DNA of 64,000 bases from Trichomonas vaginalis G3 (GCF_026262505.1 NC_067205.1:3286001-3350000), one strand, 5' to 3'. Positions 28,236 through 38,682 are shown, numbered from the stretch's first letter. The notes: generated from the letters alone by a model not told the origin. Numbers and translations are program-made.

Positions 28236-28802
28236 GATCTTACTTAGTACTTTTAAAGTTAATTTCAGAAAAAATTTGACACAATGGTATCCGGCACATA
28301 CAAGTGGTGTACAACCAAAATATAAGTTGGTTTAAACATATATTGCTATATCTCATGATCTTACTTAGTACTTTTAAAGTTAATTTCAGAAAAAATTTGA
28401 CACAATGGTATCCGGCACATACAAGTGGTGTACAACCAAAATATAAGTTGGTTTAAACATATATTGCTATATCTCATGATCTTACTTAGTACTTTTAAAG
28501 TTAATTTCAGAAAAAATTTGACACAATGGTATCCGGCACATACAAGTGGTGTACAACCAAAATATAAGTTGGTTTAAACATATATTGCTATATCTCATAA
28601 TCTTACTTAGTACTTTTAAAGTTAATTTCAGAAAAAATTTGACACAATGGTATCCGGCACATACAAGTGGTGTACAACCAAAATATAAGTTGGTTTAAAC
28701 ATATATTGCTATATCTCATGATCTTACTTAGTACTTTTAAAGTTAATTTCAGAAAAAATTTGACACAATGGTATCCGGCACATACAAGTGGTGTACAACC
28801 AA
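28236..28802. repeat. Tandem array, 121-bp unit, 4.7 copies
   Basis: Units start GATCTTACTTAGTACTTTTA at 28236, 28357, 28478, 28599 and 28720 (period 121). One unit has AATC in place of GATC. The sequence is unrelated to the 24250 array. Confidence 0.95.
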
Positions 28803-29074
28803 ATCTTCGACTCGATGAACTTGTCATCGAGTTATATTCCAGTGTTGTTCCTTCATTCCTGATTAAGTTGCAAATTAAAGGTCTGGATTCAGAGAGAAGT
28901 GTTAAAGTTATCAAAAAAGTCACAAGAGATTTCGAAGAAATGACACAATTTAAAAAAGTCGAATGCATCAGTATGCTTGAAGCTGTTCAGAAAGGTCTGA
29001 AAAATGATACACTTGATCCCAACATTGTTTACTCAACATTAAAAATATTATTGCAAAGAAAACATTTGATTTAA
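28803..29074 (+). other. Possible captured 3' gene fragment
   Basis: An open frame after the tandem array encodes about 90 residues (LRLDELVIELYSSVVPSFLI to LLQRKHLI) and then stops. The composition is that of a real, helical protein end, unlike the repeat in front, whose 121-bp unit is not a multiple of three. No start belongs to it. It looks like the tail of a host gene carried inside the Mutator-like element. The family is not recognised. Confidence 0.4.
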
Positions 29075-29485
29075 TAAACATTTAATTTATTATAATTAAT
29101 TTTTATTACAGTATAGTAAAAAATGCTATAAATAAATTATTATATTTTATTAAAATGTGACTTTTAATAGTAAGTGAATAAAATAAATCAGGAATTGGGA
29201 AAGAAGTAAGGTTAATTAAAAATAATGAAAATTACAAGTTTAAGGTTAACGAAAAAGTGACAATGGGCGAGTTTGTCCCCCACTCCGAAGAATCTAAAAA
29301 CGGAGATATGAAATAGAGATCATGTAAATCTAGAGTATCCTGTCAGAAAAATAGACTAAGCATGTAACCCTTTTTTGGTCATAAACACTTTTTACCACTT
29401 AGTCATACAGCTGATCATTAAATTTAAACGAGCACTTTTTGTCAGAATTTATTCTTTTACAAAGACAGAAGATTTTAGTATTATT

Positions 29486-29561
29486 AAAAAAAAAAAAAAA
29501 AAAAAGGTAGTGGGGCCTCCAGGCACTTCGTGCCCTCTAGCCCTGAAGATGTTTAGTATAA
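29486..29561 (+). repeat. Left terminal inverted repeat of element C
   Basis: About 20 A, then AGGTAGTGGGGCCTCCAGGC on to TTTAGTATAA. It pairs with 54600-54679 over about 57 bp with few differences. Confidence 0.9.
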
Positions 29562-29765
29562 CTTTGTCCGGACAAGTAAGGATCTATCGTCGCTACAGGA
29601 AAAGTTACAGGCGTTCCAAGGAAGTATACTTTGAGAAGCCTTTTCTCCATTTTAAAACAAGATAGGACGGTTATTTTACAAAACTGACAACACTTTTGAC
29701 CGGATAGTTTTTTGTGCTGAACAAAAAGTGTCATATAAACATCTGTCAAAAACCGCTTTTTAACT

Positions 29766-29770
29766 TCACT
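29766..29770 (+). promoter_or_regulatory. Initiator-like TCACT before the first gene of element C
   Basis: TCACT lies with its A seven bases before the ATG at 29775. It fits the host initiator and is kept in element D. Confidence 0.55.
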
Positions 29771-29774
29771 TAAA

Positions 29775-32700
29775 ATGCCACGTAAGCTACGTAAGAATAT
29801 ACGTAAGAGGAAGAGAGCATTGAAACATCCAATAGTAAAACTGACACCACAACAACAGTTGCAACAACAAATGATGAATGACCCCACTATGTTGCAACAA
29901 ATGTCAAGCAACCCTATGCTTTTAAACCGAGTTATTGGTGCACAGAGTGGAGGTTTAAGAGCGGCACTTTTAGCGAAAATGGCAGGCTATGGTGGAGCTG
30001 CAGACGGAACAGCTTATAACCCTCAAAGTCAAATGAATTTGAGTTCACTCAAAAATCAAATAACAGATGTCAAAAAGTCAAACATAGACATACAGAAACA
30101 AATAAGTGAAAACGAAAAGAAACTAGAATATGACAGACACACAAAGAAACTCAATGAGTTAAACGTAGAGAAAAAGAAGAAAGAAGAACAACTGAAAGAA
30201 CTAAGTACAGAGGAATATGCGAAAAAAGTGTCAGAAAAAGCAGCAGAAGTAGCAAAAATGGAACAAGATGTTATAAATTTGAAAAACCATACTACTCAAT
30301 ATAAAGTACTGAAAGATGAAGAGATAAAACAAAAAGCCCTGAAGACATATATGGATAGCGATGAGTATAAAAAAGAAGTTGAAGCAAATGTAAAGGCAGA
30401 AAAACTTTTACAGTTGCAAAACCAAACCGTACAGTATGAAAACTTAGCACAAGAAAGTAAAAATAACGACGCAGCCATGCAAAAGGCAATGAAAAGCGCA
30501 GAATATATAAAAGCTAATAATGACTGGTTAGATGCCCAAGCCAACGCTAAAGCAGCCCAACTTATAGGGTCAATAAGGACAAAAATACAAGCGGATGAAG
30601 ACAGTTCAAATGAAGCTTTAATGAATGCTGACTTTAAGAACGCCTTCGAAGCTCTTCATAGTAAGGTGAAACTAGTGAACGACTTCTCATCTGGAAAGAA
30701 ACTGAAGTCTGAAGGTTTCGACAACGAGTTAAGAGAAGTAGCACAAAATATGACGAAAATAACAGATGCAGCAACGAGACAGGCAGTTCAAAGTGCCTAT
30801 GACGCCGTTAGAGCAACTGTTGTGGAAAGTCAAGAAAAAGAGTTACAACAGACTAAAACAGACCTAGTAAATGCTTTCTTAAAAACGAAAAGTCAGGTAG
30901 GACATTATGCTGCAGATGGAACATATGTGCCAGCTGGTGGAACTTATATACCACCAAACCCTCCAAGAGAAGCACCTGCACCAGGACTACCTAAAACATT
31001 TACATCGTCACATGGACACAGACACAGGCATGCACCAAAACCAACAGTTCAAAACACTGCACCACAACCAACAGTTCAAAACACTGCACCACAACCAACA
31101 GTTCAAAATCCAGCACCACAACCAACAGTTCAAAATCCAGCACCACAACCACAAACAGAGCAAGGACATAAAAGAAGTAGAGAACAAGGAAACCAAGAAT
31201 TCTTAAAAATGCTTAAGGAAAATTATGGTTACCCAGATACTCTTGACTTTAGTGACAGATATAAAGAAGCTATTAGAAAGTTCAAGGAAGGAAATACTGA
31301 CCCGAACCTATTTAGCTTTATGGTTCAGCACCAAATGGGATATAAATTCAAACCTGGAAAATACAAGCTCGCTAAGGGATATGATTTAATAGCATATCAT
31401 CCAAATGACATGGATGAATTTACTCCGAGATATTTGGTGTCAGAGATAAATGATAATTCAACTATCTTCATGAAACGCGTAAAAAATAGAGACGGAACGA
31501 AAGAAGAAAGGGTTATGAATGCGGATGGCTTAAATAGGGAACTTGTTAAAAACGGTCTCGGAATATATGAAATGCCAGCAGATGAGGTACAAGAAACTCC
31601 ACAGGAAGAAGTTCAGATACAACCAGACATGGAAGAAATAGTTCAGCAACAACAGCTAGAAGAGCCAGAAGGAAACGAACAAATCCCTCCTTTGGAAACT
31701 AACTTCACAGAACTAGATGAAGATTTGGAACAGCCGAAAAATCTTGACCCTCAACAAGAGTATGCGGAGAATATGGAATCTTTCCAAGAGTCTAAGAAAA
31801 ATTCAGCTGACATAGTAGAAGAATATCGAAAAATGTTCGCCGACATACAAAAGACTCCAACATCAGATGAAAATATTCAGCATAGAATGGAAGTACTGAA
31901 AGAAAGTGTACGCAAATACAACAATCCTTTTTACTTACGACCATATAACGTTCAATCTTTGGCTGAACTCGGTGAAAATAAAAGGTTAAATTTCACCAAA
32001 ACATATAGAAATGAAACATTGTTTAAAGTTCATTCAGAACCTAACCAATATGGAAACAAACCTACTTTTGTTTCTGCAGACTATGGAACTACAATGAGAT
32101 GGGGTCATAAAGCTAATCCGGATAGGTGGTTCATAAACTTACAACCACAATTCCAAGAAGTTGTAGACGCAATGGAAGTGAATGGTGAACCAGATATAGC
32201 TGGTATTTTCAGCGCGGCTTTAATGCCATTGAAAGATATGAAACATGCAGATATTTTGGACCAGTATGAAATGAACATGGCTGATGGAAATATAACACCT
32301 GACGTTCTAGAACATTTATCTCAAAGAACTACACAGAACCATAGAGATGGTATATTTGGTGAAGAGTTTAGAAAGAAAGTTAGGGAGATAGAAGGAAGAG
32401 AACCTATTGTACATGACCTTGCAAACGAAAGTTTACAAAATGTCATAAAAACTTACTTTGCAGACAATGAACTGAGAAGGGATGAATATTTAAGAAAACT
32501 CAAATGGACAGTACCAAATGAAATGTTAGTATTGAAAAACATGTTCCTTGACAAAATAAAACCAACTACAGAAATAAATGACGCAAGACTGAAACATTGG
32601 GTAAAAGCTTTCCCATTCACAAAAGATATTATTGGTAACATGGAAAGAAAACCAGAATGGCTACAAAAACATATATTTGGAAACGAGCTTATTCCATATG

Positions 32701-33083
32701 GACAAGCTCTGTTTGAAGAGCTTGAACCGGAAACTCAGGAAAGAGTCATGCAAACAATACGCGAAGACTCAAATACAAACTATGACAAAATCTTTCTAGG
32801 ATATAGGTTACCTGAGATGGGCGACCAGAGCCCAAAGGCAAAAAGGACATGGGAAATTTACAACATACTAGGTGAACATGAGGCAAAGATGCAACAACTT
32901 GAAGCAGAGGGCAAGTTACCAAAAGCGACACCAAAGAAGAAGAGAAGAGTAGAACAAAGTGAAAGTAGTGAAGAAGTAACTTCATCTAGTGAAAGTAGTG
33001 GCAATGAAGGAAAAAGAAGAGTTAAAAACTCAGTCAGGAAGAAAGTAAAGCTTGGTCCGAGTGGGTTCTATTATGACACATAA
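29775..33083 (+). CDS. Large Polinton virion-type protein, 1102 residues
   Basis: The largest gene of the element; it looks whole. It has a very basic start (MPRKLRKNIRKRKRALK), a Gln/Met-rich segment, a long coiled coil (about 80-380), a His-rich joint (HGHRHRH), then four 9-residue repeats (PTVQNTAPQ). A second large folded half (about 440-1060) includes an acidic Gln-rich linker, and the tail is Ser/Glu then basic. No enzyme motif is seen. It is next to the left end and upstream of the capsid gene, so a core or scaffold protein is possible. Element D repeats its first half. Confidence 0.7.
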   Translation: MPRKLRKNIRKRKRALKHPIVKLTPQQQLQQQMMNDPTMLQQMSSNPMLLNRVIGAQSGGLRAALLAKMAGYGGAADGTAYNPQSQMNLSSLKNQITDVKKSNIDIQKQISENEKKLEYDRHTKKLNELNVEKKKKEEQLKELSTEEYAKKVSEKAAEVAKMEQDVINLKNHTTQYKVLKDEEIKQKALKTYMDSDEYKKEVEANVKAEKLLQLQNQTVQYENLAQESKNNDAAMQKAMKSAEYIKANNDWLDAQANAKAAQLIGSIRTKIQADEDSSNEALMNADFKNAFEALHSKVKLVNDFSSGKKLKSEGFDNELREVAQNMTKITDAATRQAVQSAYDAVRATVVESQEKELQQTKTDLVNAFLKTKSQVGHYAADGTYVPAGGTYIPPNPPREAPAPGLPKTFTSSHGHRHRHAPKPTVQNTAPQPTVQNTAPQPTVQNPAPQPTVQNPAPQPQTEQGHKRSREQGNQEFLKMLKENYGYPDTLDFSDRYKEAIRKFKEGNTDPNLFSFMVQHQMGYKFKPGKYKLAKGYDLIAYHPNDMDEFTPRYLVSEINDNSTIFMKRVKNRDGTKEERVMNADGLNRELVKNGLGIYEMPADEVQETPQEEVQIQPDMEEIVQQQQLEEPEGNEQIPPLETNFTELDEDLEQPKNLDPQQEYAENMESFQESKKNSADIVEEYRKMFADIQKTPTSDENIQHRMEVLKESVRKYNNPFYLRPYNVQSLAELGENKRLNFTKTYRNETLFKVHSEPNQYGNKPTFVSADYGTTMRWGHKANPDRWFINLQPQFQEVVDAMEVNGEPDIAGIFSAALMPLKDMKHADILDQYEMNMADGNITPDVLEHLSQRTTQNHRDGIFGEEFRKKVREIEGREPIVHDLANESLQNVIKTYFADNELRRDEYLRKLKWTVPNEMLVLKNMFLDKIKPTTEINDARLKHWVKAFPFTKDIIGNMERKPEWLQKHIFGNELIPYGQALFEELEPETQERVMQTIREDSNTNYDKIFLGYRLPEMGDQSPKAKRTWEIYNILGEHEAKMQQLEAEGKLPKATPKKKRRVEQSESSEEVTSSSESSGNEGKRRVKNSVRKKVKLGPSGFYYDT
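31041..31148 (+). repeat. 27-bp coding minisatellite, 4 copies
   Basis: Units CCAACAGTTCAAAACACTGC plus ACCACAA encode PTVQNTAPQ, and the last two copies read NP for NT. The array in element D has a different make-up, so the region varies between copies. Confidence 0.85.
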
Positions 33084-33115
33084 ATCCAACTATTCTATAT
33101 TTTTACCCATATGAA

Positions 33116-34717
33116 ATGTACGCCGCTCAGAATATAACGCCAACAGTTTTGGATGCCATGAACGGAAATGTTTCCGAATGGTATAACGAATGCGACAATG
33201 CCATTAGAAGGTCAGAAATAGTTCCTGGAACTTACGAATATACAACTGCTGTTTCTTATGGAAACGTAGGTGAGTTTGGAGAAGGTTCTTCAACAACAGT
33301 AGATATTGCTTGCGACAGGTTTCATATTATTTCTATTGACAACTCATTCTTATACGTGGAACAAGACATTGAAATAAAACCTTCTGCCAAGTTGTCTGAC
33401 AAGAAAGGTTGCAATGGAATTTTCTATGTCGGATACCAATATGCTCCAGAAGTTTTCATGGGATATAAGATATATTCTAACTCTGACTTAGTTCAAACAG
33501 TAACATGGGCAAACTATGAATGGTTCGCTTTGAGAAACTCAGTACAACCACAAGCTAGAGAACAAACAGACCAGTATGCCTATTGAGAAATAAGAAGACT
33601 TGACCCTAACGTTCCAGGAGTTTATGTTAACCTTTCTGGTTCAGATGGAACTGCTGCCACTAAAGTAAAACTGAAACTTAGAGTTCCTTTGTCATCTTTC
33701 CTCATCTTCAGGTTTTTAAGATACTTGCCAAACTGGGCAGGAAAAATTTCTATTGAACTTACTCCAAGCAAAAATAACTTAGTCATTGCACCAACACAAG
33801 ACCCATTCAGCATTACTGTAGCTGGAACTGGTGGAGCCAAGTTCTGTGACTTTTGCAAAGACAAAGTTGACTTAGACTTTGGTTTCTCAAACTTCAACAA
33901 TGAAGTAAACTATTATTTCAATGCTGCTGGAACTGCTTGGGACCCAGTTAAGTTCACATGCGAACAGTTTGAATGCAAGAGAATAGAAAGCAGACTTGCC
34001 GTTTATATGTTGGACCCAGATATTTCAAATGCTTTAGCTGCCAAATATATTGCAGTTCCACTTATGTTCCCTATACACCAAATATCTGTCAAAGACTTTG
34101 CAGGTGAAGTTGGAAACCAAAGTGCTGACCCAGGTGCAAGAACAGATATTGCTTTAACAACTGCAATGAAACATGCAGATACTATGTTTGTACTGTTCAG
34201 ACGAACTATAAATGACTATTCTTGTTTCTACAACCCTGGTATTAAATATCATATAAACATAGATGGCAAATATTATCCAAGAGAAGAATATTCTACAGTT
34301 GAGGATATGAGGTCATACAACTTGACATTAGATGCTATGAACTTTAACAACAACTTCACAACAACCATTAACCCTGAAATGCAAAGTTCTATTATGCCAT
34401 ATGTGAAAGTATGGACTCATACAGGAGGTCAAAAAACTCAATATACAAATGGAGACCGTTCAAACTTTTGGCTTGGCATTCCATTTGCTGACTCAGAAGA
34501 CTTTATGGGTGGTATTTCAACTGTTGGTACTGTACAAATACAATATACTGGTGACAGAGACGGTCCAGATGAACTGAGAGCAAAGAAGTTTACAAAACCA
34601 ATAGCACTTTTCACGGAAGATGCTCTTTTGAAGATTCGTTCGATGAAACCTGCTGGGGCTCCTCAGATTGGCATAACGACAGCTTCCATCGAGCAGATTT
34701 TGGCAGCAGGTCAGTAA
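33116..34717 (+). pseudogene. Major capsid protein gene, element C (fossil)
   Basis: Starts MYAAQNITPTVLDAMNGNVS after ATTTTTACCCATATGAAATG. The centre has LRVPLSSFLIFRFLRYLPNW and AGKISIELTP, matching LRIPVRRFLPLEAIRF and AFAGNIQL in the element A capsid. Later come beta-rich segments such as LFRRTINDYSCFYNPGIKYH and FWLGIPFADSEDF. The double-jelly-roll capsid assignment is by this shared pattern, gene size and position. It follows the large virion gene by 32 bp. Its end overlaps the tail of a gene on the opposite strand. About one break. Confidence 0.7.
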
Positions 34718-35030
34718 GTTGTTCTTGAACTGACTTCTCTCCGTCAAATATTGACAGTACGCCAGTTTTGACATAATATTGTAAGATAAACTTACCTTTA
34801 GAAATATCTGTAAGTTTTGAAGTTATATTTTTGTCTGCTTCAAGAACTTTCACCATTTCAGTTATACCAACTTTCTTTGCTTTATGAAAATATTTAGGTT
34901 CAGCAAAGACTGCTATTCTATAACATTTACCATTGTTTGTATAAAGAACTATTCTGTCAATGTATTTGTATTGTTTGTGTGTGTAAACTTTGTTCTGCTT
35001 CAATTCGAAGAGATACTCGAATACGTCCAT
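34611..35030 (-). CDS. Hypothetical Polinton protein, 139 residues
   Basis: Unrecognised. It begins MDVFEYLFELKQNKVYTHKQ. The first ~100 residues look like a small alpha/beta domain (YIDRIVLYTNNGKCYRIAVF), and the end is polar and Ser-rich. It reads against its neighbours and its last 107 bp overlap the end of the capsid gene, on the other strand. It is divergent from the 35049 gene across only 18 bp, so the two must share a promoter. It looks whole. Confidence 0.55.
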   Translation of the reverse strand: MDVFEYLFELKQNKVYTHKQYKYIDRIVLYTNNGKCYRIAVFAEPKYFHKAKKVGITEMVKVLEADKNITSKLTDISKGKFILQYYVKTGVLSIFDGEKSVQEQLTDLLPKSARWKLSLCQSEEPQQVSSNESSKEHLP

Positions 35031-35048
35031 CTTTTTATTCTAAGTAAA

Positions 35049-35630
35049 ATGTCATTTCCGAAAAATAGAAGCGTGAGTGTTTCAAAAGGTTTAATGGCGG
35101 TGGCAGATGTGAAGTTAAATTCACCAACTCAAACAAACAGTCAAAGTGTTATTGTCAATGTCAAAGACAGAGATGTTGAAGTGGGGAAACCATACGAAGA
35201 CGAAGATGGTATAACAATTGTTCCTGTAAAAGAACAACCAACATATCCTGAAGTTAGCAGAGACTTAAGTTCTGTTGCAGATATTCGAAACGACTACCAA
35301 CAACTGAAAGACAAACTTCAAACTCAGGAGAAGATTTGTCAAGCTTTAAGTATAATGTTAAACTTGGTCGAACACAACCCTGTAAAAGTGAACTCATATG
35401 TCATTGCACCTCATGAAGTCTTGAAAGAACTATTGAAACTTTTGACAGAGGCAGACGATATAAACATCAAAGAAATAGAACCCGACATTAGTTGCTGTGG
35501 TGTTTCATATAATGTCATTGACAAGATATACGTTATGAAAGGAGGTGAAACGTTGAACTTAAAGTATAGTTTCCCAGACGTCATAAAAATATTTGACGAC
35601 CACAACATTTCATTAAAATTTATTTGCTAA
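35049..35630 (+). CDS. Hypothetical Polinton protein, 193 residues
   Basis: Unrecognised. The N-terminus is basic and disordered (MSFPKNRSVSVSKGLMAVAD). A helical centre follows (IRNDYQQLKDKLQTQEKICQ), then an alpha/beta end (VIDKIYVMKGGETLNLKYSF). I chose the ATG at 35049, after TTTTTATTCTAAGTAAAATG; the frame is open upstream, but that DNA codes on the other strand. It is followed 4 bp later by the next gene, as in a tight block of virion genes. Confidence 0.55.
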   Translation: MSFPKNRSVSVSKGLMAVADVKLNSPTQTNSQSVIVNVKDRDVEVGKPYEDEDGITIVPVKEQPTYPEVSRDLSSVADIRNDYQQLKDKLQTQEKICQALSIMLNLVEHNPVKVNSYVIAPHEVLKELLKLLTEADDINIKEIEPDISCCGVSYNVIDKIYVMKGGETLNLKYSFPDVIKIFDDHNISLKFIC

Positions 35631-35634
35631 GTAA

Positions 35635-36457
35635 ATGGCAGAAAACATACTTCTGTATACTATAACAACAAAGAACCCTGAGTCATATAACTCTATAACT
35701 ACATATCTTCAAAGTCCTCAAGGAAGATATTGTAAACTAACCTTAAACACAATGACAACTAAAGCATGTTTTGCTCTTTTGACTCCAGATGACTATATTG
35801 TTGTGAATGGTATGAAATACTATTGGGAAGATACATATTCTGAAATACCACCAGGTGGTTTTGTAGACCTGTTTAACCAACTTTTTCCAGATAAAAATAT
35901 TTTAAGTTCTATAACACATGCGGGAACTATAAACTTTACTGGAACTTTTCCTTTCATTTTAAATGACATGAGTTATAATGCAAAACTTATTTCAGGGTTT
36001 TACAACCAAACATTTCCTATAGAAGCAGAATGGAATAATGGATATTATATTGTAAAAGGTTTGTCTGTTCCGTTGACTTTAAGTACACCTATTTTATATA
36101 TTGTTTCAAACTTAGGTTCAAAGTGTTATTCGAATGTCGACAGAAACTATTATGACCAAAAGATACTTATGCGTATAAAATAACACATTCTCTGCTGGTT
36201 TGCCTATTGTTCATTCGAATGCAGAGTTTTCAGCTTTAGTAAACTCAAACACTTTAGCAAACATAAATTTAACCTTAGTTGACGCAAACTTTGTTCCCGT
36301 AAAACTTTTATGTCCTATGTATATTTCTATGACAGCAGAAAGTATAGAATTGGAAGATGCAACCGGTGAAGGTATTGTATTACAAGACCAAATGCCTCAA
36401 ACTCAGCAACAAATGCAAGAAATACCTCCTGAGATGCAACAACAAAGTCAAGAATAA
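35635..36457 (+). pseudogene. Probable minor capsid/virion protein gene, element C (fossil)
   Basis: Beta-rich product starting MAENILLYTITTKNPESYNS. The later part reads NTLANINLTLVDANFVPVKL before a Gln/Met-rich tail. The LTLVDANFVPVKL stretch resembles the end of phage or viral spike and penton subunits that describe 'the i-t-D-x-G-x-p-l' pattern, but the match is weak. It lies between the capsid and helicase genes. If the 51992 gene is the penton, this one could be another vertex protein. About one break. Confidence 0.4.
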
Positions 36458-36485
36458 AAAAAAATATTTTTTTATTTTTATAAAA

Positions 36486-37721
36486 ATGTACAGAATAGAT
36501 GTTTCAGATTTTTATGACTTCCAAGCATTCAGAAATATGTGTCCATTTAGAGACTATAACAAAGCAGTCGAGAATTTGAAACGTTTAGTCATTTATGTTG
36601 ACTCTGCCCCAGAATGTTATGTCATGAAAGAATGGGATGTTGTCTTTAACAAACCTAAAGCGACAATAGTTTCAGAACAAGAATGTAGACAGAAACTTAA
36701 GAAAATAAAAGTCGTACAAGTTGGCATGAAGATGTTAGATGCTTGGGATATCTTATTGTCAAAGTTAGAAGATTTTTAAGTTCGAGGTATAAAGTTCTAT
36801 ACACCTTCTCCAAACTTCTATTCTATCTTCACTGGATATAAATATGAACAAGTAGAATGGAAAGAAAATATTATAGAAGCTTGGTTAGACCATGTCAAAG
36901 AAATTATATGCAATGGAAACGAAAAGGTTTATGAGTATATCTTATGTTGGTTTGCAAACATCTTACAACATCCAAGTGCTAAAAATGAAACTGCTCTCAT
37001 TATAATTGGAAAACAAGGAACTGGTAAGAACACATTCTTTACAGATATTTTGTGCAAACTGTTAGAGGGCTATTCGAATCCGAATATGACAAACTTAGAA
37101 AACATCTGTGGCAAGTTTAACTCCTCAATAGAGAATATGAAACTTATAGTTTGCAATGAACTTCAAAGTATAGATACAACAAAAGTTTTGAACTCAGATG
37201 CTTTGAAGAGTCTTATAACAGACAAAGTTGGAGTTGTTGAAAGAAAGTATAAAGACCAAAGAGTTTGTGAAAATGTTGCAAACTTCATTATGGTTTCAAA
37301 CAATGCTGTTCCGATGAAGTTAGAAAGTTCTGACAGAAGATATGTAGTTGTCAGAACGTCAGAAGCTCATATGCAAGATACAGAATATTTTGACGACTTA
37401 GCAGAAACTTTGACATCTGACTTTTACAACCACTTGTTCTCATATTTTATGACATTAGATATTTCAAAGTTCAATCCAAGACAAATTCCACATACCGAAG
37501 AGAGACAAACATTGTTAGAAGCAAACAAGAGTGTATATGAACTGTTCATAGATGAAACTGACTTTGAGTGTTTAGATGAAAGGTCATTGTACGATTCGTA
37601 TAAACAATATTGTCAAGAATATGGTTATATGACAGCGTCTAAACGAACATTCTTGGCAAATGTCAAAAGTCTTTTAGACGTACAGAATGGTGTATATACA
37701 AAGAAAAATTTTTATGAGTAA
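36486..37721 (+). pseudogene. SF3 (D5-like) helicase gene, element C (fossil)
   Basis: The helicase core has Walker A IIIGKQGTGKNTFF, Walker B LIVCNELQSI and the sensor/motif C region NFIMVSNNAVP, then RRYVVVRTSEAH, in the order of superfamily 3 helicases. C-terminal helices (LDERSLYDSYKQYCQEYGYM) resemble the winged-helix tail of D5-type primase-helicases. It would unwind the element's DNA in replication. The start at 36486 follows TATTTTTATAAAAATG. Polintons with both PolB and an SF3 helicase are less common than those with PolB alone. About one break. Confidence 0.75.
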
Positions 37722-37757
37722 ATTTTAAAAAAAATATTTTTTTATCCGATAGAAAAG

Positions 37758-38177
37758 ATGGCAAAATTCATCTCAGTAAACAAGTACATGTCAGGACTTA
37801 AAGAAGAACTAGACCCATTCACATATTTGAATGTTTACTTCTACCATTTTGAAAAGTCTTCATTCAGCAAAGTTTGGAACATCGAACCAGTTAAGTTTGC
37901 TATTGTGACTAAAAATGGTGCGAAATTTGAAGACTTAGACATAGAAGGTTTGTTAGCAGTCAAAGAAAGTTTTGACAGAAGGTTTTCAAACCTTAAAGAA
38001 GGCAAAGCATACAAACTTGTTATACCTTATGAACCAAAGAAAGCAGACGACTATAAATATTATGAGTCTAAGATAGTTGAAGTTCAAGGTAAATTGGGTA
38101 AAAAGATTTTAGAGTCTAAGCCAGTGTTTGCTCCTAAAGAGGAAGAGAACATTGACATTGACCCAGAAATGTTCTAA
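37758..38177 (+). CDS. Hypothetical protein, possible ssDNA-binding, 139 residues
   Basis: A small alpha/beta protein (MAKFISVNKYMSGLKEELDP) with an acidic end (EENIDIDPEMF). A compact basic/aromatic domain plus acidic C-terminal tip is the layout of many single-strand-binding proteins, and it follows the helicase gene by 36 bp. Both points are suggestive only. The acidic tail resembles that of the element A remnant at 8081-8554. The start follows TTTTTTTATCCGATAGAAAA. It looks whole. Confidence 0.5.
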   Translation: MAKFISVNKYMSGLKEELDPFTYLNVYFYHFEKSSFSKVWNIEPVKFAIVTKNGAKFEDLDIEGLLAVKESFDRRFSNLKEGKAYKLVIPYEPKKADDYKYYESKIVEVQGKLGKKILESKPVFAPKEEENIDIDPEMF

Positions 38178-38193
38178 AAATAAAATTTTATTT

Positions 38194-38646
38194 TTACATG
38201 TCAAATTTCTTTTTCTCTGGAACTGGTTCAGGTTCTTTCTTCTCTTCTTCTACTTTCTTTTCTTTCTTTTCTTTCTTCTTCTTTTCTGGTGGAGTTATGT
38301 CAAATTTCTCCGAACCATATTTATGTAAAAGTTCTTTGTCCTTTAATAGCTCTTCTATTCTGTTTTCTATTTCATCTTCAAGAACAGCGCATGTGTCTTC
38401 TTTGCATTCTAAGAAGTTTTGTTGGACTTCATCTCTCCAAGAGGCGTCATCTCTGTCAACAAGTCTGTCATTGACAAATTTTAAGACTTCTCTGCTTAAT
38501 GTTTTATGGTTCTTGTCATATTCCCAGAAACAGAACTTTAGAACAAATTCACCTTTCTTGTTTACACTATGTAAGATTTTATGGTCGACAGATGTTTTGC
38601 TGTCGAAAAGCTTGTCTCGAATATAGATAGCGAAATCGCTAGACAT
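38194..38646 (-). CDS. Hypothetical Lys/Glu-tailed protein, 150 residues
   Basis: Unrecognised. Starts MSSDFAIYIRDKLFDSKTSV; residues 1-95 look globular, then a run of Lys and Glu ends in PEPVPEKKKFDM. It is convergent with the 37758 gene (17 bp between stops). It is divergent from the packaging ATPase across 36 bp, so those two genes probably share control. It looks whole. Confidence 0.55.
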   Translation of the reverse strand: MSSDFAIYIRDKLFDSKTSVDHKILHSVNKKGEFVLKFCFWEYDKNHKTLSREVLKFVNDRLVDRDDASWRDEVQQNFLECKEDTCAVLEDEIENRIEELLKDKELLHKYGSEKFDITPPEKKKKEKKEKKVEEEKKEPEPVPEKKKFDM

Positions 38647-38682
38647 TTTCTAAAAGATAAAAATTTTAATTTTTCTAAAAAT
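38647..38682. promoter_or_regulatory. Divergent promoter of the ATPase gene
   Basis: Only 36 bp separate two start codons. GATAAAAATTTTAATTTTTC reads nearly the same on both strands and contains the ATTTTTAT-type motif. Confidence 0.5.

Larger units (their letters stand above)
28090..29285 (+). mobile_element. Mutator-like (MULE-type) non-autonomous element
   Basis: Inverted ends of about 34 bp start GAG and share GGGACA-ACT-GCCCATTG then TCACTTTTT, with five differences. The 10-bp direct repeat CGAAGAATCT flanks both sides (28080-28089, 29286-29295), as expected for Mutator elements, which make 9-11 bp duplications. It carries no transposase but holds a 121-bp tandem array and a stretch of apparently coding DNA, so it may have captured a host gene piece. 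Confidence 0.65.

Noticed and set aside
29486-29505. A-run as a poly(A) tail of a retroelement
   Set aside because: It occurs at the outer side of both inverted ends of a Polinton with integrase and PolB, so it is a terminus or target feature, not an RNA tail.
31008-31196. Cys/Trp-rich minus-strand ORF
   Set aside because: Antisense of the PTVQNTAPQ repeat; the composition is an artefact of that repeat.
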